The translations under genes and the position numbers were made by a program. The notes beneath the pieces are model-generated. The model had not been told where the DNA came from. It worked only from the letters and a program-made list of their open reading frames with translations, and made no database searches. DNA of 5,048 nucleotides from CAZMHJ01 sp964566075 (GTDB lineage Bacteria > Patescibacteriota > Saccharimonadia > Saccharimonadales > CAIOMD01): NCBI GenBank assembly GCA_964566075.1, contig CAZMHJ010000038.1, positions 1-5,048 on the forward strand, given 5' to 3'. Below are positions 1-4,323 of this stretch, one piece after another. How positions within the stretch are numbered: position 1 is the first letter of the stretch; each line of letters starts with the position of its first letter.

Positions 1-61
1 GACTTGAACTGGGGACACAAGGCTCTTCAGGCCTCTGCTCTACCAACTGAGCTAAGACGCC
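1..61 (-). tRNA. tRNA-Phe (GAA), 3' part cut off by the window edge
   Basis: Read on the minus strand from 61, the sequence gives a 7-nt acceptor strand GGCGTCT, T8-A9, a D stem GCTC/GAGC with the canonical D loop AGTTGGTA, and a 5-bp anticodon stem closing the loop CTGAAGA. The anticodon is GAA, so it decodes UUC/UUU phenylalanine codons. A five-base variable region GTGTC and the T arm up to C61 follow (loop TTCAAGT, with the usual C56). The 3' half of the T stem, the acceptor 3' strand and the CCA end lie outside the window. G19 and C56 are both normal here, unlike in the tRNA-Gly of this window. Confidence 0.95.
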
Positions 62-81
62 ACATCTAAAACGGCTACACT

Positions 82-110
82 ATTGTACCCAACAGATACA
101 AAATAAGCAA
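82..110 (-). promoter_or_regulatory. Predicted promoter of tRNA-Phe
   Basis: On the minus strand there is a -10 hexamer TACAAT (87 to 82), preceded by a 17-base spacer and a weak -35 TTGCTT (110 to 105). Transcription would start near 75 and leave a leader of about 14 nt before the tRNA. It lies back to back with the marR promoter. Confidence 0.55.
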
Positions 111-118
111 ATAAGGGC

Positions 119-147
119 TTGCATTAATTAGTTAAGTAACTTAATAT
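119..147 (+). promoter_or_regulatory. Predicted promoter of the marR-MFS operon
   Basis: A -35 TTGCAT (119-124), a spacer of exactly 17 bases and a -10 TAATAT (142-147) form a good housekeeping-type promoter. Counting seven bases on from the -10 puts the transcription start at about 154-155, on the A of the marR ATG. The mRNA would therefore be leaderless, which agrees with the lack of any Shine-Dalgarno sequence before that ATG. Confidence 0.7.
130..144. promoter_or_regulatory. Palindromic operator candidate for the MarR regulator
   Basis: Two overlapping inverted repeats sit between the -35 and -10: TTAAGT-a-ACTTAA (132-144) and AGTTA-ag-TAACT (130-141). MarR-family dimers usually bind AT-rich palindromes of roughly this size in their own promoters and block RNA polymerase. 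The position matches that mode exactly. Assignment to the adjacent regulator is an inference from position. Confidence 0.55.
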
Positions 148-154
148 ATTTAAC

Positions 155-574
155 ATGAGTCGACAAGAAAAGATTGCAGCGCTTATGGAAGCTTTCATGC
201 AAATGAAGCGTTCTATGCATCGTCATATGGTTGAGGCTGATGCCAGCCCAATCACGCCAGCCCAGGTCGAAATACTTATACGTATTGCGCGTGGCGAGAC
301 AAAAGCTGCAAATCTTGCGACCGAAATGCACGCAACGCCTAGCGCAATCACACAGCATATTAATGCGTTAGAAGAACACGGTTTTGTTAAAAAAACTGGT
401 TCTAAAAACGATAAGCGCCAAACCGATTTATCATTATCGGTTGCTGGCAAGCATGTGATTGAGCTTAAGCAGCAGTTAATGCAACAGCGTATTTCGGAAC
501 TTGTCGAAGTGCTAACAGACGAAGAACTCGATCAGTTCATCGCCATCAGCAGAAAAATAGCAAACAACAACTAA
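155..574 (+). CDS. MarR-family winged-helix transcriptional regulator
   Basis: The 139-residue protein has the usual length and layout of MarR regulators: an N-terminal dimerisation helix (about 5-28), a helix-turn-helix (about 49-74, ATPSAITQHINALEEHGFV region), a beta-wing with the family's Asp-Lys-Arg signature (D86-K87-R88), and a long C-terminal helical segment (about 97-137) that completes the dimer. Such proteins normally repress themselves and a neighbouring efflux gene until a small phenolic or drug-like ligand releases them. The MFS exporter starts 8 bases after the TAA, so the pair is almost surely one operon. The start at 155 is favoured because the predicted transcription start falls on it; the next ATG, at residue 11, would cut into the first helix. 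Ligand unknown. Confidence 0.92.
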   Translation: MSRQEKIAALMEAFMQMKRSMHRHMVEADASPITPAQVEILIRIARGETKAANLATEMHATPSAITQHINALEEHGFVKKTGSKNDKRQTDLSLSVAGKHVIELKQQLMQQRISELVEVLTDEELDQFIAISRKIANNN

Positions 575-582
575 GGGGGATT

Positions 583-2172
583 ATGCTACACACAATTTCA
601 ACCCGCCAAAAAGTCTTTGTCATGATTGCGGTTATGACCAGCCTGTTTTTGGCGGCGCTCGATCAATCTATTGTTGGTACCGCGTTACCACGCATTGTTC
701 AGCAATTTAACGGATTATCAGAACTCAGCTGGGTCGTTACGGCCTACCTGCTTACATCAACCATCACTATTCCAATTAGTGGTAAATTATCTGACATCTT
801 TGGCCGCCGTAAAATGGTGCTAGCCGGTATTTTAATTTTTGTGATTGGTTCTATGCTTACCGGTGCATCGTGGAACATGGGTTCACTGATTGCATTCCGC
901 GCCTTACAAGGTGTGGGTGGTGGTATTTTGTTTGCCAGTGCCTTTGCTGTGATTGGTGACTTGTTTGCACCAGCAGAACGCGCCAAATGGCAGGGTATTT
1001 TTGGTGCCGTGTTTGGTATTTCATCTGTCATTGGGCCACTTTTGGGTGGATTCTTAACAGATCACGCAAGCTGGCGCTGGTGTTTTTATATTAACGTGCC
1101 AATTGGTATTGTGGCCTACGGTCTTATTTATAAGTTCTTGCCAACTATTGTTGCCAAGGGAGCCGATAAAAAGATTGATTTTGGTGGCGCAGCATTGCTT
1201 TCTGCAGGTCTTGGTTCGTTGCTGCTTGCCCTTAGCTGGGGTGGCGTAAAGTACCCATGGAGCTCATGGGAAATCGTCAGCCTGTTTGTTGCAGCAGTGG
1301 TGCTTATTGCTGGGCTTATTAAGTGGGAATCAAAGCACGAAGATCCAATCATCCCACTCAGTGTCTTTAAAAACAGCATCTTCCGCGTATCTGTCATTAT
1401 GCTGTTCTTAATTGGTATCGCTATGTTTGGTGCCATTATTTACTTGCCACTGTTTGCACAAATTGTGCAGGGTGCATCGGCAACCAATTCGGGCATTATA
1501 TTGCTACCACTTGTGGTTGCAATGGCTACAACTAGTATTTTGTCGGGTCAAATTATATCGCGTACGGGTAAGTATAAAGTTATGGCTATTGTTGGTGCCT
1601 TTATGACTACTGGCGCATTGTTCTGGCTATCTACCCTTACTGCAACCAGCAGCCACGCTGCAACGGTTGTACGCATGATTCCACTTGGTATTGGTATGGG
1701 TATTATTATGCCGCTATTTAACCTTGTGGTGCAGAATGCCTTTCCGCAAAAAATGCTTGGCGTTGTCAGCTCGTCAGCGCAGCTGTTCCGTGGTATCGGT
1801 TCAGTCGTTGGTGTGGCAGTTATGGGTACCTATCTTAACCATTCGTTAACGCAAAAGATTGATGCGCTTGGGAGCAACGCGTTTGTAGAGCAACTAAAAG
1901 CAACCGGGCAGAGCCTAGATGTGAATAGCTTGCAACAAATCTTGTCGCCCGCAGGGCAGGCTATGATTTTGCACAAACTTGCAAATGCACCAGCTGCAGC
2001 GCTTGATGCGTTCCATCAATTTGTACTAGCTGCGCAAGCTGGCCTGGCAGATGCAATTACCAATGTGTTCTTACTTGGTGGCATTATATTGATTGTCGCG
2101 TGTGTTACGGTGTTCTTCTTAAAAGAAATTCCACTGCGTAAAAGCAACGACCATCATCCTGCTGAGATGTAA
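583..2172 (+). CDS. DHA2-family MFS multidrug efflux transporter (EmrB/QacA type)
   Basis: The 529-residue membrane protein matches 14-helix proton-coupled drug exporters of the DHA2 group in length and motifs. Visible are motif D1 in helix 1 (LAALDQSIVGTALPRI, about 23-38, membrane Asp27), motif A in the helix 2-3 loop (GKLSDIFGRRK, 67-77), motif B (RALQGVGGG, 106-114), motif C in helix 5 (GPLLGG, 151-156) and the WRWCFYINVPIG signature (164-175). It would pump hydrophobic or cationic compounds out of the cytoplasmic membrane using the proton gradient. A strong purine-rich ribosome binding site (AGGGGG, 575-579 region) sits between the marR stop and this ATG. All 12 arginine codons are CGC or CGT. 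Substrate cannot be read from sequence. No strong terminator follows; the next promoter begins within 8 bases of the stop. Confidence 0.95.
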   Translation: MLHTISTRQKVFVMIAVMTSLFLAALDQSIVGTALPRIVQQFNGLSELSWVVTAYLLTSTITIPISGKLSDIFGRRKMVLAGILIFVIGSMLTGASWNMGSLIAFRALQGVGGGILFASAFAVIGDLFAPAERAKWQGIFGAVFGISSVIGPLLGGFLTDHASWRWCFYINVPIGIVAYGLIYKFLPTIVAKGADKKIDFGGAALLSAGLGSLLLALSWGGVKYPWSSWEIVSLFVAAVVLIAGLIKWESKHEDPIIPLSVFKNSIFRVSVIMLFLIGIAMFGAIIYLPLFAQIVQGASATNSGIILLPLVVAMATTSILSGQIISRTGKYKVMAIVGAFMTTGALFWLSTLTATSSHAATVVRMIPLGIGMGIIMPLFNLVVQNAFPQKMLGVVSSSAQLFRGIGSVVGVAVMGTYLNHSLTQKIDALGSNAFVEQLKATGQSLDVNSLQQILSPAGQAMILHKLANAPAAALDAFHQFVLAAQAGLADAITNVFLLGGIILIVACVTVFFLKEIPLRKSNDHHPAEM

Positions 2173-2178
2173 TTACCC

Positions 2179-2221
2179 CTTGCACGGGAGCAAGCTTTTG
2201 GCTATAATCATCCCGTGCAAG
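2179..2221. repeat. 11-bp perfect inverted repeat enclosing the tRNA-Gly promoter
   Basis: CTTGCACGGGA (2179-2189) and TCCCGTGCAAG (2211-2221) are exact reverse complements separated by 21 bases. The left arm contains the -35 hexamer and the right arm the predicted transcription start, with the -10 in the loop. In RNA from the MFS gene it would form a hairpin, but no T-run follows, so it is a poor terminator. As DNA it could bind a dimeric regulator or extrude as a cruciform. Confidence 0.75.
2180..2208 (+). promoter_or_regulatory. Predicted strong promoter of tRNA-Gly
   Basis: A -35 TTGCAC (2180-2185), a 17-base spacer and a consensus -10 TATAAT (2203-2208) give a start near 2215, about 11 nt before the mature tRNA. 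It is one of the best promoters in the window and begins only 8 bases after the MFS stop codon. Confidence 0.8.
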
Positions 2222-2225
2222 TCAT

Positions 2226-2302
2226 GCGGGTTTAGCTCAGTTGTTTAGAGCGCTTCCTTGCCAAGGAAGAGGTCGAGAGTTAGAGTCTCTTAACCCGCAC
2301 CA
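2226..2302 (+). tRNA. tRNA-Gly (GCC) with encoded CCA; unusual U19, A56 and A73
   Basis: A full cloverleaf can be folded: acceptor GCGGGTT/AACCCGC (7 bp), D stem GCTC/GAGC, anticodon stem CTTCC/GGAAG closing TTGCCAA (anticodon GCC), variable loop AGGTC, T stem GAGAG/CTCTT, discriminator A at 2299 and encoded CCA to 2302. The D loop reads AGTTGTTTA, so position 19 is U instead of G. The T loop reads TTAGAGT, so position 56 is A instead of C. The two changes complement each other and would keep a U19-A56 Watson-Crick elbow pair. A73 differs from the U73 usual in bacterial tRNA-Gly. It decodes GGC/GGU. The good stems and promoter argue for a working gene. Confidence 0.95.
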
Positions 2303-2340
2303 ATAAAATAGTCCCACGTTAGTGGGGCTTTTTTATTGGT
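2299..2340 (+). terminator. Intrinsic terminator of tRNA-Gly, with a stem reaching into the tRNA ACCA end
   Basis: The core hairpin AGTCCCAC-gtta-GTGGGGCT (2310-2329) is followed by a T-run (2329-2334). The flanks extend it: ACCAATAAAA (2299-2308) pairs perfectly with TTTTATTGGT (2331-2340). The whole is a 19-pair stem with one mismatch and one G-T pair. The outer part uses the last four bases of the tRNA. Confidence 0.9.
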
Positions 2341-2352
2341 CTGTGATGATGC

Positions 2353-2370
2353 CTAACTCTCGACCTCTTC
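2353..2370 (-). repeat. 18-bp inverted copy of the tRNA-Gly interior
   Basis: This segment is the exact reverse complement of tRNA-Gly bases 2266-2283 (3' half of the anticodon stem, variable loop, T stem 5' strand and start of the T loop). Its first 8 bases (2353-2360) are also complementary to 2413-2420 in the second tRNA 3' copy, and TCTCGAC (2358-2364) to GTCGAGA (2384-2390). An 18-bp match this close is not expected by chance. Confidence 0.85.
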
Positions 2371-2392
2371 AAAAATAATAAGTGTCGAGATA

Positions 2393-2415
2393 TCTTGGCC
2401 GAACATCGGCCAAGA
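2393..2415. repeat. 9-bp hairpin abutting the duplicated tRNA 3' end
   Basis: TCTTGGCCG (2393-2401) and CGGCCAAGA (2407-2415) are perfect reverse complements around a 5-base loop AACAT. The right arm runs directly into the T stem of the duplicated tRNA fragment, so the hairpin stands where an anticodon arm would be. No T-run follows, so it is not a terminator. Confidence 0.8.
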
Positions 2416-2440
2416 GTTAGAGTCTCTTAACCCGCACCAA
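2413..2440 (+). repeat. 28-bp direct repeat of the tRNA-Gly 3' end (attachment-site-like)
   Basis: Bases 2413-2440 are identical to 2276-2303, from the T stem through the acceptor 3' strand and CCA plus one base. The single upstream difference in the T stem (2412 A against 2275 G) still allows a 5-bp T stem AAGAG/CTCTT. No matching 5' acceptor strand GCGGGTT lies between the copies, so this is a fragment, not a second tRNA. Direct duplication of a tRNA 3' end is the classic mark of tyrosine-recombinase integration. With the intact tRNA it encloses only about 110 bases, suggesting a remnant or one side of a larger element. Confidence 0.75.
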
Positions 2441-2441
2441 G

Positions 2442-2567
2442 ATGACACATTAAGAAGCCTCCTTGTTTGGAGGCTTTTTGTTAATTGATCAGGGTCGCGG
2501 TTTCAACTTTAGTCTGGCTCAGCAGTCCTCACGAGACAAAATGTGTCATTTTCTTGATTGAAATGAC
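2442..2567. repeat. Repeated ATGAC/GTCAT motifs around the second terminator
   Basis: ATGACACATT (2442-2451) and AATGTGTCAT (2540-2549) are a perfect 10-bp inverted pair. The right member overlaps a second inverted pair, GTCATTT (2545-2551) and AAATGAC (2561-2567), just before the -10 of the DUF4238 gene. They could be recombinase arm sites or an operator for that promoter. Function is not established. Apart from these motifs and the terminator, nothing else is recognisable in 2480-2540. Confidence 0.5.
2455..2479 (+). terminator. Intrinsic terminator after the duplicated tRNA fragment
   Basis: AAGCCTCC (2455-2462) pairs perfectly with GGAGGCTT (2469-2476) around TTGTTT, and a T-run covers 2475-2479. 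It isolates the DUF4238 gene from transcription entering from the tRNA side. Confidence 0.9.
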
Positions 2568-2570
2568 GGT

Positions 2571-2576
2571 TATAAT
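2571..2576 (+). promoter_or_regulatory. Predicted -10 element of the DUF4238 gene
   Basis: A consensus TATAAT lies here with no convincing -35 at 16-18 bases. The expected start is about 2583, only some 8 bases before the ATG at 2591. The AGGA at 2579-2582, which could otherwise pass for a ribosome binding site, would then fall outside the mRNA. The inverted repeat 2545-2567 lies in the -35/spacer area. Confidence 0.5.
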
Positions 2577-2590
2577 CTAGGATTAAAATA

Positions 2591-3526
2591 ATGCCTTTGG
2601 ATAGAGATAACTTTGACCATTACGTAGCACAACATTACATCAAGCGTTTTTCAAACAATGGCGTAGTATATGTTGGCAATATTCATGATAGAACCGTCCT
2701 GGAGCTCACAGACGTAAGTCGAGTTTTGGGAAGGAGAAACTGGAGCGTCGATCAGTTAGTAGAAAACGTATTTACGACTGTCGAGACTCCAGTGGCAGGC
2801 GCCTTTAGAACTCTGGAAGCTAATCCTGATGCTATTAGAGGGCTTTCCCCACAAACAAGAGAAGGAATACATAATTTTATCGTCTTGCACCATTCAAGAG
2901 CTCCCGGCGTTCATGATGCGATGAATCAGTCTACACAGCAATTCTTAGAGGTATTGCGTGCATCGGCTCCACCGGGTGTAGATGTTGATAGGCTTGGATT
3001 GCGGGATGCAACGCGAGCAGAATCATTAGGTTTTGGATTACGAGTGGCGGCCGATACTGAACCTGCGTTGAGTATGAAAGGGTGTGTGGCGCTTAAGGCA
3101 CCTGAAGGAAAAGATTTCATTTTAGGTGACAACCCATTTGTTAATTTATCATCGCAAGAGCATTTTTACATGCGAGGAGCAGTATTTTCACCTACTACTT
3201 TTTTCTGGTTCCCTCTAAATCCAAAACTCGGTCTGTTCTTCGCAAAAGATCTCGGTGCACCAATTTTAGATGGCGCTATAAAAATTGCCAACGCTTCTTC
3301 TAGGTTGGCAGACCTCTTGAACAGAGCAGAGGTTTTTGTTTCTACCGATCAGATTGTAGGTAACAAAAGAGGTTTAATAAGAAGTAAGCTCAGGTTAAAT
3401 AACGTTGGTGCGGAGCGGATCCGAGTGGAAAGATTTGGCTACAGTCCACTTGTGATGAATCAAAATATGTGTGTATACCCAATAACCGAAGAGTTAGTTG
3501 ACGAAGTCAGAAATCAAATGAGTTAA
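2591..3526 (+). CDS. DUF4238 domain-containing protein, probably horizontally acquired
   Basis: The 311-residue protein matches DUF4238 by recalled family motifs: N-terminal HYVAQHYIKRF (10-20; family pattern HyvPqfyLrnF), the LVENVF..VE helix (56-65), a helix with LHHSRAP (98-104), the core FILGDNPF (176-183; family pattern fitSDnPv) and FWFPLNP (205-211). The conserved His, Arg and Asp-Asn-Pro residues may form an active or binding site, but the family's function is unknown to me. No signal peptide or membrane helix is seen, so it is probably cytoplasmic. Arginine codons are 12 AGA, 4 AGG, 5 CGA, 2 CGG and only 2 CGT, against exclusively CGC/CGT in the MFS gene. With the tRNA-end duplication just upstream, this suggests transferred cargo. 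No clear terminator separates it from the next gene, 68 bases on. Confidence 0.8.
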   Translation: MPLDRDNFDHYVAQHYIKRFSNNGVVYVGNIHDRTVLELTDVSRVLGRRNWSVDQLVENVFTTVETPVAGAFRTLEANPDAIRGLSPQTREGIHNFIVLHHSRAPGVHDAMNQSTQQFLEVLRASAPPGVDVDRLGLRDATRAESLGFGLRVAADTEPALSMKGCVALKAPEGKDFILGDNPFVNLSSQEHFYMRGAVFSPTTFFWFPLNPKLGLFFAKDLGAPILDGAIKIANASSRLADLLNRAEVFVSTDQIVGNKRGLIRSKLRLNNVGAERIRVERFGYSPLVMNQNMCVYPITEELVDEVRNQMS

Positions 3527-3594
3527 AAATACAAATCGCCCCATTTACTCTAGGTGCTAAAATAAAGTTATCAACCATAACTGATGGAGGCAAT

Positions 3595-3891
3595 ATGACC
3601 GATTATTTGTACAGTACTTTGGGTCACGCAGTTGGCTTTATTCGTGGTAAATACATACATGATATGCATGGCAAAGCAGTTGGTCAGATCAATGGTACGC
3701 ATGTTCACAAGCTAAGTGGATCTTACGTCGGTGAACTATATGAAGACATGGTGGTTGATATGCATCTCGGGAATTATGGAAACATTGGAAATCCCGGCAA
3801 TCCCGGCAATCCGGGTAGCCCAGGTAACCCTGGTAACCGAGGAAACAGGGGCACACCTTATCCTGACAAATTCAATGACCTACTATCATAA
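3595..3891 (+). CDS. Small 4-fold beta-flower protein with collagen-like Gly-Asn-Pro tail
   Basis: The 98-residue product opens with about four diverged repeats of 15-17 residues, each with a Gly-x-x-Val-Gly-like core: LYSTLGHAVGFIRG (5-18), IHDMHGKAVGQING (21-34), VHKLSGSYVGELYE (37-50) and a last one near VVDMHLGNYGN (53-63). I recognise this as the 4-fold beta-flower type, whose members often end in Gly-Asn-Pro triplets; that assignment is from memory. Residues 62-86 are eight Gly-X-Y triplets, followed by a short polar tail. No secretion signal or membrane helix is seen. A good Shine-Dalgarno TGGAGG (3585-3590) sits 4 bases before the ATG and fixes the start. It may be read with the DUF4238 gene. 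Role unknown; a small structural or binding protein is a guess. Confidence 0.75.
   Translation: MTDYLYSTLGHAVGFIRGKYIHDMHGKAVGQINGTHVHKLSGSYVGELYEDMVVDMHLGNYGNIGNPGNPGNPGSPGNPGNRGNRGTPYPDKFNDLLS
3778..3852 (+). repeat. Degenerate 9-bp tandem repeat coding Gly-Asn-Pro
   Basis: Eight Gly-X-Y triplets (mainly Gly-Asn-Pro, with Ser and Arg variants) are coded by a 9-base unit, roughly GGN AAY CCN. Neighbouring units differ at third positions, so the repeat is held by selection on protein or has aged since it expanded. Confidence 0.8.
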
Positions 3892-3911
3892 AGTAGCAAG
3901 AGTTTTGTAGA

Positions 3912-3937
3912 AGGTTATAACCTCAACAATAATGTTG
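3912..3937. repeat. 12-bp perfect palindrome and adjacent small hairpin
   Basis: AGGTTATAACCT (3912-3923) is a perfect palindrome, followed at once by CAACA-ataa-TGTTG (3924-3937). No T-run follows, so neither is a standard terminator. They lie 20 bases after the beta-flower stop and could be a protein-binding site or the 3' border of its transcript. Confidence 0.5.
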
Positions 3938-3973
3938 CACCAAAAAGGACAATCAAGAAAATTACTAATAAAC

Positions 3974-4001
3974 TAGCAATATACTAAACAGGCGTTATAA
4001 T
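3974..4001 (+). promoter_or_regulatory. Predicted promoter of the DUF5679 gene
   Basis: A consensus -10 TATAAT (3996-4001) is preceded, after 16 bases, by a weak -35 TAGCAA (3974-3979). The start would be near 4008, giving a leader of about 30 nt that includes the ribosome binding site at 4025-4032. GGCGT occurs on both sides of the -10 (3991-3995 and 4004-4008), with no known meaning. Confidence 0.5.
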
Positions 4002-4038
4002 GAGGCGTGCAATAATAATCAATTAAGGGGAGTCAGAC

Positions 4039-4230
4039 ATGGTTACAGGATATTGCGTAAAGTGCAAAGAAAAAGGCGTTGAACTTTCAGCACCAGAAGT
4101 TACTCAAACTGCAAAAGGTGGATACATGGCAAAAGGTAAGCACGCTAAGTGCGGTACAACCGTTTGTGCAATGATGTCTAAGGACAATGCCGAAAAAGCA
4201 GTAAAAGACGGCGCTAAAAAATCTTACTAG
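4039..4230 (+). CDS. DUF5679 small zinc-ribbon protein
   Basis: The 63-residue protein starts with a Cys-x-x-Cys knuckle in YCVKCKEK (C6, C9) and has a second cysteine pair in AKCGTTVC (C38, C43), the layout of a small zinc ribbon. Between them lies a Val-Thr.. strand and a Gly-Gly-Tyr turn. This matches DUF5679, a family I associate with short proteins of candidate-phylum bacteria. The tail (48-63) is lysine- and alanine-rich and positively charged, so nucleic acid or ribosome binding is conceivable but not shown. The second pair is C-x4-C rather than the usual C-x2-C. A strong ribosome binding site AAGGGGAG (4025-4032) lies 6 bases before the ATG. Its own promoter and terminator make it a single-gene unit, probably well expressed. 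Confidence 0.85.
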   Translation: MVTGYCVKCKEKGVELSAPEVTQTAKGGYMAKGKHAKCGTTVCAMMSKDNAEKAVKDGAKKSY

Positions 4231-4249
4231 GTTTTACAACCAACAATAT

Positions 4250-4280
4250 AAAACCCCGCGAAAGTGGGGTTTTTGTTTTT
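4250..4280 (+). terminator. Intrinsic terminator of the DUF5679 gene
   Basis: AAAACCCCGC (4250-4259) pairs with GTGGGGTTTT (4264-4273), with one G-T pair, around a stable GAAA tetraloop (4260-4263). T-rich sequence continues to 4280. The A-run on the left would let it act weakly in the other direction too. Confidence 0.92.
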
Positions 4281-4323
4281 GCTATAGTAATTAATAGCGT
4301 AAATTGAAAGTCCACAAATAATT

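Noticed and set aside
128..450. Minus-strand open frames overlapping marR, and similar ones across the MFS, DUF4238 and nucleotidyltransferase genes
   Set aside because: They have no ribosome binding sites or family-like sequence and lie opposite genes with clear protein motifs; they are shadow frames.
2411..2440. A second tRNA-Gly gene or pseudogene
   Set aside because: Only the T arm, acceptor 3' strand and CCA are present. No 5' acceptor strand or D arm lies upstream, so it is better described as a 3'-end duplication.
3558..3563. TAAAAT as a -10 for the beta-flower gene
   Set aside because: No recognisable -35 at 16-18 bases. Co-transcription with the DUF4238 gene is as likely.
3778..3852. 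CRISPR or DNA-level satellite
   Set aside because: The 9-base units follow Gly-X-Y codons in frame and vary at third positions, so it is a protein repeat.
3934..3943. GCACCAA after the beta-flower gene as the distal attachment site
   Set aside because: Only 7 bases match the tRNA 3' end, which is not unlikely by chance in the 1.6 kb examined; there is no T-arm match beside it.
4281..4298. GCTAT/ATAGC inverted repeat upstream of the nucleotidyltransferase gene
   Set aside because: The arms are only 5 bp in AT-rich sequence, with no promoter or T-run around them; within chance.
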